Shown here: positions 1 through 11,002 of the stretch, one piece after another
Position numbering within the stretch: the first letter of the stretch is position 1
How the letters are laid out: every line of letters starts with the position of its first letter
Origin: Bacteroidales bacterium
GTDB lineage: Bacteria > Bacteroidota > Bacteroidia > Bacteroidales > F082
Assembly: GCA_017477425.1 (NCBI GenBank)
Contig: JAFUVT010000024.1
Location: 1-64,000 of the forward strand
Length of the DNA stretch: 64,000 bases
Direction: 5' to 3'
The notes under the pieces: model-generated
Told to the model about the DNA's origin: nothing
Database searches by the model: none
Seen by the model: only the letters and a program-made list of their open reading frames with translations
Made by a program: the position numbers and the translations under genes

Positions 1-3000
1 TGCGCCGTAGGTGCCGCTACCCACAGGAGCATTGCCGCTACCCACATAGGTGGGAGTTTCGGGCTCGACAGGTGCGTCAGGATTCTCTGGGTCAGATTCA
101 GGAGTCTCGCCTTCTGCAGCATAGCAGTAGTTGATGGTACCCGTGTTCTCAGCAGCAAAGGCATAGAATGTGCTATTCTCGTGCGTGCCTTCAACCACGT
201 AGCAGTTCTCAATGTTGCCGGTGTTGTTGGCTGCAAAGCCACTGACCACCATGCTTGAAGTCTGATTCTCCATCTTGGCAAAGTCGACATTGCTATAGGA
301 GTTATAAAGGTCACCTGTGTTCTTACCCACGAGGCCACCCATGTTGGCACCGCCCGTCATGTCGGCCACAGCAAAAGCGGAGTGGATAGTACCACCCACG
401 TTGTTGCCAACGAGACCGCCCATGTTACTTTCCGTATAATTGTTGAGGATGGAACCAGCGCCTTCCACGTTGCTCAGCGTGCCGCCGTTCATCGTACCCA
501 CAACCGTGCCTAGGTTGTCGTTGGTGCCCGTGAAGCGGGTCGAAACCACGGCATCTTGGATGGTGGCATTGTCAGTGTAGCCAAACATACCCATGTTGGA
601 TTGCACCAATGAGCCATACATATCGGTAATCACATGGCCGTTACCCTCCAAGATTCCCTTGAACGGATGATCAGGCGTACCTATCGGCACCCAAACGTGA
701 CCGTCCATGCTAATGTCGTCGGTGATTTTAACGGTTTGACCAGCATAATCGTTGGCAGTGGCACCGTTCTCACCGTTGACCAAGGAGATGAACCATGCCA
801 GCTGTTGCGGCGTGTGGATGTTAGCAATACCTTCCCAGGAGCCTTCACCTTCAATACCAGTAACATCCTCGTTCGGCTCATGGTCTTGGTAGGTCACCCA
901 GGTGCTCAGCCAATAGAGGTAGTTGTTCGGGGTGTACTTTTCAAGTTTGTATTTGGCCTTATCGTGAACGATGATGCCTTCGCCAGCATCGTTGCGGTTG
1001 GCGTTGTAGGGCTCTTCGAGGTAGTTGATGGTTGACTCAGCCGTGTAAACCACAGGCAGGTAGTTGCCCATCATATGGGCATCGCTAGAGTATTCCTTGT
1101 CGATACCGATCTTGGCATTGGCCGTTTCCGAGGTCAGCAACTCGTTGTAGGCTTCGTCGTCAACCAAACCGATTTGCACGACTTTATACATGTCGCTTTC
1201 CGTGCCCTTGGTCAGCCAAACGTTGCTTTGCTCTTGGCCGTCTTTGGCAGTGGCAGGGGCCTTGAAGTTGTTGAAGACATAGGCGTAGCTCGAAACCACC
1301 ATGCCACCATCCATGTAAACACCACCAGCGTTGGTATTGATGTTACCCGTGATGTTGGCGGTTTCGTTCATGGTGAGCAGGCCGCCGTCCTTAACCCAAA
1401 CGGCACCGCCCATGGTGGCACCTTCGTCCGCGCCCGCATTGCCATTGTAGTTGTACAACAGCTTGCTGACGCTTCTCAAGTTGAGCGCACCACCATCGTT
1501 GATGACAAACAGAGGTGCGTCGGCCTTACCGTCGAAGATAACCGAGCCTTCGCCCGATGGATTGGGCGTGGTCGGGAAGATTTTCACTTTGTGCTCAGAG
1601 GCGATAGCTTCATTATATATGCCGTCAACCTTGATACTGGTCATCGTGAGCGGTTGGTTGACATTGAATAGAACGCCAGTGAATGCGTTGTTTAGCGTGT
1701 CGCCTACGATGGCAGGGGCTCCCGACTTCAGGGCATGGTTGCCCGGATAACGCCAAATGTTCACGTTGTCTTGTTTCTTGGAACCATCCCACTTCAGGGG
1801 CTTATTGATGCTCACCGTATTGACGATGAAGATGTTGTCGCCAGGCTTGTAGCCCAAGCGGCTGAGCACGAACTCCACGGTCTTGGCCGCATAGTTGGGA
1901 TATAAGCCTCGTCCTGCTTCGGTATCGTCTTTGCCATTGATGCCGTCAACGTAGAAGTTGCTGCCTTCGCCACGGCGGTACACTTGCACGATGACCTTGA
2001 AGTGGCCGATGTTGTCGCCATTTTGTTCGGCAAAGTGCGTAAACTTGATGCCAATCTCCAACGTGCCCATGAGCGTCTCGTCTTGAACGGTTGGCAGGTC
2101 AGAATAATAGAGGTTGAAGCCGAGGGAAAGGCCGTTACGACCACCAGCGTAGCCGAGGTAGCCTTGCTCGTCCCAAGTAGAAGTGTTGCCGCTGGTAATG
2201 GGAGCGCAGTCAAACTCAGGCTGCACATCGTGCCAGTCGTCCATGTTGTCGGGTGTGGGAACAGCGGCAACCGTAAGGCCGAAGCTGTTGATGTCCATGT
2301 TGGCGGTATTCACCTTATAGGATACAGTGTCGTTTTGATTCACGCTACCGTCACTGTTCAGTGCGACACCTTGTGTGAATTTAGCACTTTCCACATAGAA
2401 TTTAGCTTCGCTCGGGTGAGTGTCGGTGTCGAAGGTGGGCAGCACGATGGTGCCTTGCAGGCGTTTTCTGGCGCTGGAGCCTTCACCAACCATGCTAGCA
2501 TACAGCTGTTGGTTGAAGGTGGACTCGATGCCCGTCTCGGTGTTAATCGTCAAAGTGATATAAACGGTTTCCTTTTCCGTGCCGTCAGCCAGGCATTGCT
2601 TCAGCGGGATGGTGACGGGATCCCATGTCGTGTTGGAACTGATATTGTTCCTATAGGTGAGACGGAACGTCACGGTGGGCATCTTCATGTAGTTCGAGCA
2701 GTTGTATCTCATGTTTTCGGCAATGTAGCTGTCGGATGTGCTGCAGATGATATAGTTGGAATCATTCGTATTGGCGCTTTGCATGGCCGTGCCGGGCATG
2801 ATGACCAGACCGAAGTTCTGGTCGGGGTTCTCCGTCAGCTTGCCGATTTCAGGGCAGGCGGTCGAAGCTGTATCCGTCACTTGCGCGTCGGTGCCGTAAT
2901 ACATCCAGTTGTTGTTTGCCGGGGTTGCGCCATAGCAGGCCGCATTGTAGGTAATCACGTCGGTGCCGTAGTCGATCATGGTGAAGTATGACCCAGCATC

Positions 3001-6000
3001 GCCGGTGCGGTCGAAACGATAATAGGCCGTGTTCGTACGCCAAGCGGGCAGCTGCACGGTGACGTCGACGGTGATGTAGTCGGCGGTGCCTTGTGCGCCA
3101 GCTGTGCCCACCTGTTTGGCGGTAACGTAGCCTTCCACATAGTGGATGCCGCCGCCATAACGCCACACACGGAAGTATTCGGTGTCGCTACGCGTTGGGG
3201 CGTGGTTCTCGTAAGCCAGTTCGTATTGACCACCAGATTCAACCAAGGTTCCGTTCTGTGTGTAGACATTATAATAATCGTCGTAGCTGAGGAAGCCGCC
3301 GTCGGTGGAGTTGTCATAGCTACTTCCGACAGGGCTGTTCTCGGCGTTCTTCGGGCGGGCATAGGCGCAGGTGGCCTCATCGGTCTTGGCGCTGGTCATC
3401 ATGTGGGTGTAGCCAATCACCGGACCATAGAGGGTACTGGTAACAACGCCCGAGGCATTCTTCACATCGTATTTCACCTCGATGTAGCTGCCGTTGTTGA
3501 CGCGCACCTTGTTGTCCTGGTTGTTGAGGTGTGCGTTATACAGAGCGTCGCGGCCCAAGGTGGTGCATGACGGGTCGGTAACGAAAGTATTGGTGCTGGT
3601 GCCGCTGTTGTAGCTGTTGATTTGCGAAGCAGGCGCATCGAGCACCATAGTGGAGCCATTCACCACATAGACACCGCCGGTCTTGTCGGTGCGTTCGTCG
3701 AGGATGTTGTAGAGGCCGTATTTCTCGGTCACGTTCAGTTCGTTCATCTTGCCTTGTCCCTTGAAGGTGATGTGAGAGGCATCGATGAAGACCTTGGTGA
3801 AGAGTTGTGCCGAATAGAGCGAGCGAGTGGTGCCCGTGACGGGGTTCACCGTGGTGGCGCCAGCTTCCTTCATCTTGCCGTAGTTGCGCATGACGAGGTG
3901 GCGGTCGGCCTTACCGGCGTTGCACGAGGTGCCGCAGCCCAGCACCGAGCCGCCGATGCCCATGTAGTCCTTGTCGGTGTAGGTCGTCGATTCGGTGTCG
4001 TAGCCCTCGCCGTCGATGTAGATGTTGGTGTTGCCCGAGATGGTGGCCTTGCCGAACTCGCCGGCGAAGACGCCCCAGTCGCCACCAGCCCACACCGTGC
4101 CTTGGATGTAGACGTTGCTCGTATGGAAGGCCTTGTCACTGGTGTTGTAGGAGCTGGGGCTGTTTTGCACGGCCATGCTGCCGATGTTGACGTAGCACGA
4201 GCCGAAGCAACGGCCATAGTAGCCGGCGGCATACACATGCTCCTTGACGCGGCCGCCGCTGATGTTGACGACCGACGAGAGTTCGGTCTCACTGCTGTTG
4301 TCAAAACTGGCATGAGTGAGTGTCAGCGACTTGCCGTCGTTGGCCAAGCGCGAGCCGCCGTAGACGCTGCCCTTGATGAAGGGATAGTCGCCCGCCTCGT
4401 TGCCCATGATGTTGACGGTGTGCTTGCCGGCCACGTACACTCTTTGTGCCACGCCGTAGGCACCGCCAAACACGTTGCCGTTGACCGTGCCGCCGCTGAC
4501 GTTGACGATGGTGCGGCCTTGGGTGGTGCCTTCCTCGCCGCCGCCGAAGACGTTGCCGCCCACCGTGCCGCCGCTGACGCTGACGGTGGAGCTGTTGGTG
4601 CTGGTGGCACCATTGCTGGCGAAGGCCACCGAGCCGTTCTCGCCGCCGCCGTACACGTTGGCGATGGTACCGCCGCTCACGCTGACGGTAGTGGTGCCGC
4701 TGATATTGGCGTTGCCAGCCGCAGGCGGCCAAGTGGTGCCGGTGTATTCCGTGCCGAGACCGGCGCCGTACACGTTGTGCATCGTGCCGCCGCTCACCGT
4801 GACCACGGTGTTGCCCGTGACAGAGCCTTGTTCACCACCGCCATACACATTATTATTAATGGTGCCGCCAGTGACGTTGACTGCTGTGCCGGCATTCATG
4901 TTGGTGTTGGCACCATAGCCACCGCCGAAGACGTTGGTAACGGTTCCGCCAGAGACGTTGATGGTGGCGCCGTCGTTATTGGAGCCCCATGAATTGGAAC
5001 CGCCATAGATATTACCTTCTACGGTGCCGTCGTTCATGACGATGCTGACGGTTTGGCTTTGCTGGTTGTTGGTGCCGCCATATACGTTGCCTTTGATGAC
5101 ACCGCCAAGGATGCTGACACTACCCGTGCCGTTGGCACGCACATAACCATAGTTGCCGCCGCCATATACGTCTCTCCATATCGTAGCTGTGTCAGCGATG
5201 ACGACATTTGAGTTGTTAACACGGCCAACAGAATAATCATCATCTTGATAATCGTTATTTGGAGTAAACGTACCATTAGGCCAAGAGCCAGAATACGTAC
5301 CGGTAAGAATACCACAGCCTGCACCGAAAATGCTTCCGCCATCTGCACCATTTTGACCATAATAATACTGACCGTTTGTTATAGTTTGATATCGAACGGT
5401 GCCTCCAACATGGTTACCACCAGTGGAATTACCTACATTGGCTTTACCTCCAACATAGATATAGGTGTCTCCATAGAGCTCGCCACCAGTGGTGCGAGTT
5501 CCATTACAACCACCAGCGATCCAACTATCAATTTGACCGCCAGTGATTACCATTGTACGGCCACCAGCAGAACCTGCGAATGCAGCAGCACCATAAATTG
5601 CACCACGAACATGTGCATTACCATTCCTAATCCGAAGATAAAGTTTGTCTTTTGCAGTTAGGGTATTGAAGGTCGAATAATCGGTGGAATTTGAGTTAGT
5701 GCGGCCATCAATTCCACCTGCAATGTTTGCCATTTCTCCACCTTCGACGACTAATCTCCTTTTTCCGTTGTATTGCCATGTAGTTCCGCATGTCAGATAC
5801 ATACTCTGTTCTGCGTCTCCCTTACCCAGCAAATTTTCTTGGATTTTTCCGCTTTTTACATTCCAATCAAAAGTCAGTCTATCCTTGTTTGAGCTATTGG
5901 ACATTGTTAAGAATTCACCAGCAGAAACCTCTCCATTTGGGGATACATGAAGTAATGTGTCGGTGTTGGTTGCCCGATCATAATCGCAACCTATAACGCA

Positions 6001-8547
6001 TCTAACAGATACAGTTCCAGAATATGTTTTAGTATAGTTACCATTACTATTGTAATCGGTTAAAAATAGTTGGTTACATGTACCACTTTCAAGACGAATT
6101 GTGTAATCTAAATTGTCAGAAACACTTGTTCCACTCATTCCTCTCACATAATTCACCGTTCCACTAATTCCCCTACCAAAGATAAGGTCGTGGCCAGCGG
6201 CAGTGAGGGTGAAATTGTTATTATCGTAAAATGCCATATACTCAAACTTGGTATCAGCACCTAAAGTAATAGCTCTATTATTATTACCAGTGGGACGAAT
6301 CGTAGCATTAGCGTTGCCTAACGTTCCGTCAGGATAGCGTCTGGAAATGGTGGCAGAACGTCCTGTCTCTGAAATACGAGGATTGGTATTACCGCCAAAA
6401 TAATAATTCTGGTTTTGTGCAAGAACCACAAAGTTTCTCTCATAGCCAACACTATAGTTTCCGATAGCTGTATTGGAATTTTGTCCTCCAGTAGTTACCA
6501 CATACGCTCTAGCCCAAAGAGCTTCGAGTTCCACTTCCATGCCGTATTCGGCGGCAGGGACGAATTCCACTTCGGTTTCGGCAGGAATGGTGGTACCCAC
6601 GGCATAGCCGCTAATGCTACCGCCGCTCACGCTCTTCACGCGCCAGCCGTAGAAACCACGCCATTTGGTGGTGTTGTCGCTACCATACACAGGACGTTTC
6701 GAGAAGGGGTTGGGGATGGTGGTGTAGGCGCAGTTGCCTGTGCCAGCATTGCCATTGGCACGCTCCAAAGTCTTCAAATAAATGAACTGGTTCTCAGTTT
6801 CATTGTAACTAACCTGAACACTATTGTTGGTAGAAGCTGTGAAGGTATTGCCAGGATTGGCATTAGTACTCGTACTCACCGTGTTGGTACCATTACCATA
6901 ATACGTAATCTTCACATCGGCGGGGTTGAGGCTATGGATGGGTTGGTCGCCGTCGCTGTAGTAGCTCCAGCTGTGGTCTTCGCGGTCGTCGAGGAGGACC
7001 ACCTTGTCGTACACGCCGCTTTGGGGCTCGTCGTCGTCATTGGTGGGCACAAACATGTTGGAAACCGTGGCCGAGGCTACGTAGCCCGTTTGGTTCACGG
7101 CGGCTTTGGCCTTCACGGTCGTGCCTGCCGAAACTGGGAAGGGCGTGCTGTATTGCTGCGTGGGGTTGGTGCCGCCCACGAGGTCGAGGTCGGGCTCGCT
7201 GCCGTCGGTGGTGTAGTAGATGGTGGCACCCTCGTAGGGGCAGCTGAGCGTGGCCGTACCCGTGCCTTGCGTCAGGTTGGTGGTTTGGAACGAGATTGTG
7301 GGAGGGTCAACCAGCAAGTCGCCAAAGGTGAGCGGTCCCGCCACAGGCGACTGCAGGTTCTGGCAGGTGAAGCCATAGACCTTGGCACGGAACACCGCAC
7401 TGGGGTTGGTGCATTCAAACTCATACACGCTGCTGCGGTGCACGTTGAGCACTTTGTCGCCATCAGGTTCAAGATCGATGGTCGCCGAGTTCACGAAGAT
7501 GAGCTTCTTCGTGTAGTTGGAAGGCGAGGGGTCGCCAGTCTCAGTGATGCCGTCGGTATAATACACCACAAAGGTCTCGTTGAGGCCCGAGGGCACCGAG
7601 GGGCAGGTGATGCGCACCTTGTTGGTGTTCGGCACACGCTCGAGGCCGGGCTTGTAGGCATTCTGGTTGATGTTGGGGATGCGGTCGGCATCGGTGAACT
7701 CCACCGTGGTCACTGCCGAAGACACACCGTTGAGCACCGAGATGGCTTTCACGGTGAGGTTGCCGCTACCCCAAGTGATGGGCGTGCCGTCGTAGACCTG
7801 GGTTTGGTTCAGCGGGTCTTCCGGAACGGGAGCATTGCCGTTAGTGGTATAATAGATGGTAGCGTCGAGGGTTGTCGACTCTAGTTCGATGGCGTCGGAG
7901 CAGGTGCTGCGGCGGATATAGGGCGCTTGCGGCGTCATGCTGTTGACGGCCTGGATGGTGGCCGCCCATCCTTCTTCGCGGAACAGGTCGTTCGACACGA
8001 ATCGGAAGGTGATGGCGCCTTCGGCCATGATGGAGAACTCTTGCTTCGAGTTGCCGGTGTAGGCGCCAATTAGCTTGGTGTTGTCGGTGCCGTCGGTGCC
8101 TTCGTAGACGTAAAGCACATCGTCGTTCAACCTGAGCGATCAATCGCCGATGGATTGGCAGTTGTAGGGGTAGACAGGCGGGACTGCCTGGTAGTTACCC
8201 GAATTCGACCAGTCGTAGGCGGTGTACTTGTTGAATGTCACTTTCACATAGGGGGCACTGCTGGGGGCGACGAAAGTCTGGGTGTATTGCTCAGGAGCAT
8301 TGTACCATTTGTCCCAGTAGTTCACTCTCATGCCCGTATTGTCGTCGTTGGGATCCGAAAATTCAGCGGGACCGTGAGAGTCGTAGTAGTTAATGGTTTC
8401 ACCCGAAGTGATGGAGATGCGCTCTCCGCTCATCCAGATGTTCCTTTGCGCCTTCGCCGTCACGGCGAAGAGCGTCAGAAGCAGAAGCACTAAGCTGGTT
8501 TTCAGCTTGTTGAGCTTCTTTCTTTTGGGGTTGTAGATCATTTGCAT
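1..8547 (-). CDS. Giant secreted beta-helix/GLUG surface protein, 3' end outside window, interrupted by an in-frame TGA
   Basis: One minus-strand frame is open from 8547 to the window edge except for a single TGA at 8142-8140 (codon 136). It starts with a signal peptide (basic KRKKLNK, hydrophobic core, cut near AKAQ). A CUB-like domain follows (about residues 40-200) and spans the TGA: the residues after the stop (DDVLYVYEG, later TFRFVSND) complete the fold. Two chitobiase C-terminal-like Ig units come next (IYYTTNG, IYYTTDGSEP, about residues 230-470). A long glycine-rich array of VSGGTVxxNVYGGG units (about residues 1000-1500) suggests a right-handed beta-helix, and GLUG motifs (GGLVGNN, GGLVGKN) lie near residues 2700-2800. 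This is the architecture of Bacteroidales surface adhesins, probably T9SS exported, but the C-terminus is not in view. Without read-through the gene gives a 135-residue secreted fragment; the TGA may be a real nonsense mutation, strain variation or an assembly error. Confidence 0.75.
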
Positions 8548-8650
8548 TTTCTTAAGTGTTACTTGATGATTTATTTTTATTTCTTTTTATTGTCGGTTTT
8601 GTCGGTGGGGTTGGGAATCGTATTAATTAATAAGGTGTAGTTTGTCGGTT

Positions 8651-8917
8651 TTATTCGGTTGTTGGATGAGGGATGTTTTGTCCCGCAAAAATCAGTCGGT
8701 CAAGCCCTTGCGGGAAAGAGGGCGCCGTTGCGCAGCCCAAACGCACAAAAAGCCCCGCATCCATGTTGGAGGAGGTCAGTAGTCGTCGTATCACGCTGGC
8801 ATTGAGGCCGGTCTTTTCTGACAGCCAAGCCACGTCACGCCCCTGCTGGGCTAGGAGTTCGCTCAAGTAAAGGCCTGCATGGAAATAGGCCGCCCCTCTC
8901 TCGATAGTTGGATTCAT
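8651..8917 (-). CDS. Small HTH (Cro/C1-like) regulator
   Basis: An 88-residue protein whose middle reads LSELLAQQGRDVAWLSEK followed by TGLNASVIRRLL, the helix-turn-helix pattern of HigA/Cro-type proteins. It has no other domain, and the tail (PQGLDRLIFAGQ) is not recognised. It is divergent from another small HTH gene, and the spacer between them holds four TATTGC half-sites, so mutual or self regulation is likely (inference). It lies about 100 bases upstream of the giant surface protein on the same strand and could also affect that gene. A TATCTTTG -7 box at 9002-8995 serves it. Confidence 0.6.
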   Translation of the reverse strand: MNPTIERGAAYFHAGLYLSELLAQQGRDVAWLSEKTGLNASVIRRLLTSSNMDAGLFVRLGCATAPSFPQGLDRLIFAGQNIPHPTTE

Positions 8918-8994
8918 TTGTCCCTAATTTAACGCGTTTTATAGGTTTTTCTTCGTACGACATGCTCCATGGAAAGGTTTTCCAAAAAGCGCTG

Positions 8995-9088
8995 CAAAGA
9001 TATTGCTTTTTTGCGATATATCGTTATCATATGCAATAAAAAAGTGTAAAAATATTGCATTTGGTTAAATTTCAAAGGTTTAATTTTG
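8995..9088. promoter_or_regulatory. Divergent promoters and TATTGC operator array
   Basis: The minus-strand -7 box TATCTTTG is at 9002-8995. The plus-strand promoter has TTTG at 9060-9063 and TAATTTTG at 9081-9088, 17 bases apart. Four half-sites lie between or on them: TATTGC 9001-9006, its near complement GCGATA 9013-9018, GCAATA 9033-9038 and TATTGC 9053-9058. The last two form a perfect inverted repeat ATGCAATA-N14-TATTGCAT (9031-9060) that touches the plus-strand -33 element, as expected for an autoregulatory operator. Confidence 0.55.
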
Positions 9089-9118
9089 CGAAACTAAGGT
9101 GAATGTTTTTTTTTAGTC

Positions 9119-9448
9119 ATGCGAAGTATTTTAGACAATATTGAAGCCATTCGGAAGGAGAAGCACATCAAGCAGGAGGTGCTTGCCGCCGAGTTGGGCA
9201 TCAAGCAGAGCTCCTACTCGAGTTTCATCACGCGCGAGAGCGACATCACCTTCAGCCGTTTGGACCAAATCAATCGCATCCTGGGAGTCTCGATTGTCGA
9301 TATCATCACCTATCCTGAACACTACGTGCCTGAGGCCGACGACGACTTGTGTCCTTGCTGCGCCGAGAAGGACAAGACCATACAGCATCTCAATAGCTAC
9401 ATTGGAGTCTTGGAGCGCCACCTCTCGTTACCCCCAAGTGAGCATTAA
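9119..9448 (+). CDS. Small XRE-family HTH regulator with a CPCC motif
   Basis: A 109-residue protein. Residues 5-65 (IRKEKHIKQEVLAAELGIKQ, then SSYSSFITRESDITFSRL) form an XRE helix-turn-helix. A short C-terminal part holds CPCCAEKDKTIQHLNSYI, a Cys pair leading into a probable coiled coil (inference: metal or redox contact and dimerisation). The ATG lies about 30 bases after the TAATTTTG box. It pairs divergently with the other HTH gene through the shared TATTGC sites. The DNA-binding role is known for the family; the targets are inferred. Confidence 0.7.
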   Translation: MRSILDNIEAIRKEKHIKQEVLAAELGIKQSSYSSFITRESDITFSRLDQINRILGVSIVDIITYPEHYVPEADDDLCPCCAEKDKTIQHLNSYIGVLERHLSLPPSEH

Positions 9449-9516
9449 GGGAGGGTGGCTACACCTTATTATATTATTAATATGTGGATAAAGGTTTCCC
9501 CGGCAGGAGAGGGGAA

Positions 9517-10800
9517 CTAGGGTCTCAGGCAACCGATGGGCACCACTAAGATGCCATCGGGCCGACGGTAGGCATATTGTCCTATGGCCGTGAGCACCAT
9601 CTTGAAGCTGGGCTCGGGCATGCGGGTGGTGTCGAGTTTGCCAGCCAAAGAGTTGAGTGTCTTCACGCCTTCATCGATAAGGCTCTCGCCACCCAATTTC
9701 ACCTCAACCAGGCCATAATGCCCATTGCGCAGGTGCACCACGGCATCGCACTCCAGTTTGTTGCTGTCACGATAGTGATACACCTTTCCGCCCAATGCTT
9801 CGGCATACACCCTCAAGTCGCGCACGGCTAGGGTTTCAAACAGCAAGCCGAAGGTGTTCAAGTCGTTCATCAGGTCTTGGGGGCCAACACCTAATGCGGC
9901 GGTGGCGATGCTCGGGTCGACGAAATAGCGGGTGTCGGAGGTACGAATGGCGGCTTTGCTTCGCAGGTTGGGGTTCCATGCTGGCATGTCTTCTTCCATG
10001 AAGATTTTCTTCAGCACGTCGATATAACTTGCAATGGTGTCTTCGCTCATGCTTGTTTGGGCATTGGCAGTCAGGTCGGCATAAACCGTAGAAACGGGCA
10101 CCTGCCCGCCCTGATGGCGGGCGAGGCTTCGTATGATGCGCATCATGAAATCGGCATCGCGCTGCACGTCGTCAATACGGGAGATGTCGCTGTGCACAAC
10201 GCCGTCGAGATAGGCAGACGCAATGCGCAACGCAGCTTTAGGCCGCAACCTTAAGGCGCCAGGCCAACCACCGCGGCAAGTCAGGTATGCCATCGCTTCC
10301 AAGTCGTGCCTGCCTTGGTAGGCTTCCGGTAGAGCGCCCTCGAAGAGGCTTCCCAAACTGACTTCCCCTGTGCTGTCGCCCGACTCCCAGAGCGACATGG
10401 GGCGCATCAGCAGCCAAGCGAAACGACCTGTGCCTGAATGAAAGATCTTGTCACGCTGTTGCTTCTTCGGGACCGCCGAGCCAGTAAAGATGAACTGCCC
10501 TTGGTGCTGCTCACGATGGTCCACCTCGAAGCGTGCGGCATCCCAAAGCTGGGGCGCCAACTCCCATTCGTCAATCAGGCGAGGCGTGTCGCCTTGCAAC
10601 AATGCCTTGATGTTCACTTCCGCCAAATGCAGGTTTTGGGACTTGTTGCTAGGGTCATCCATGTACAGGATGCTTTTGGCATGCTGCTCCGATGTGGTCG
10701 TCTTGCCACACCATTTCGGACCCTCCACCAAAACGGCACCAACGGCCTCTAATAAATCCTCCAATAATTGGTCGCAAACTCTAGGTTTATATTCACTCAT
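9517..10800 (-). CDS. AAA (AAA_14) ATPase with DUF4143 C-terminal domain, copy 1
   Basis: A 427-residue protein. Its N-terminal P-loop is GPKWCGKTTT (about residues 28-37), followed by LIDEWELAPQLWD (Walker B-like) and FTGSAVP (sensor-like). The C-terminal DUF4143 half contains LECDAVVHLRNG and LVEVKLGG, which resembles the D...ExK core of PD-(D/E)XK folds. The cellular role of this family is not settled; it is common in Bacteroidota and often treated as accessory. The gene converges with the small XRE gene. Upstream lie a promoter shared in sequence with copy 2 and six 23-bp tandem repeats. It is more divergent from the typical family than copies 2 and 3. Confidence 0.8.
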   Translation of the reverse strand: MSEYKPRVCDQLLEDLLEAVGAVLVEGPKWCGKTTTSEQHAKSILYMDDPSNKSQNLHLAEVNIKALLQGDTPRLIDEWELAPQLWDAARFEVDHREQHQGQFIFTGSAVPKKQQRDKIFHSGTGRFAWLLMRPMSLWESGDSTGEVSLGSLFEGALPEAYQGRHDLEAMAYLTCRGGWPGALRLRPKAALRIASAYLDGVVHSDISRIDDVQRDADFMMRIIRSLARHQGGQVPVSTVYADLTANAQTSMSEDTIASYIDVLKKIFMEEDMPAWNPNLRSKAAIRTSDTRYFVDPSIATAALGVGPQDLMNDLNTFGLLFETLAVRDLRVYAEALGGKVYHYRDSNKLECDAVVHLRNGHYGLVEVKLGGESLIDEGVKTLNSLAGKLDTTRMPEPSFKMVLTAIGQYAYRRPDGILVVPIGCLRP

Positions 10801-10822
10801 TTTTCAGGTTTTTATTTTGCTG

Positions 10823-10844
10823 CAAAAATACTAAAAATCTGATA
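10823..10844 (-). promoter_or_regulatory. Promoter of DUF4143 ATPase copy 1
   Basis: The minus-strand -7 box TATTTTTG is at 10830-10823, about 22 bases before the start codon. The surrounding sequence, from AGATTTTTA through the box to GCAGC, matches the copy 2 promoter at 14617-14637 at all but one position, although the coding regions are not close in sequence. Confidence 0.55.
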
Positions 10845-10867
10845 AATACAAGTAATTTTATCTTTTT

Positions 10868-11001
10868 TATTCACCAAGTTGAGGATTTTTCATTCACCAA
10901 GTTGAGGGTTTTTCATTCACCAAGTTGAGGGTTTTTCATTCACCAAGTTGAGGGTTTTTCATTCACCAAGTTGAGGGTTTTTCATTCGCCAAGTTGAGGG
11001 A
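10868..11001. repeat. Six-copy 23-bp tandem repeat
   Basis: The motif CACCAAGTTGAGG recurs at 10872, 10895, 10918, 10941 and 10964, with a variant CGCCAAG copy at 10987, an exact 23-base period with no spacers. The array fills the gap between the stop codon of mutS2 (11003) and the promoter region of DUF4143 ATPase copy 1. The first and last copies carry the only obvious changes, as is usual in arrays that grow by internal duplication. Confidence 0.9.
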
Positions 11002-11002
11002 A

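Noticed and set aside
1075-7884. Several plus-strand frames of 150-490 codons opposite the giant surface gene
   Set aside because: Their translations are Val/Gly/Ala/His-rich antisense images of the repeat protein, with no signal peptides or motifs.
8140-8142. Selenocysteine or reassigned TGA codon
   Set aside because: Other genes here end in TGA at conserved C-termini (dinB, abiF-side genes), and no structure suited to recoding was seen after the codon.
10868-11001. CRISPR array
   Set aside because: The 23-bp units are directly adjacent with no spacers between them, and no cas gene is nearby.
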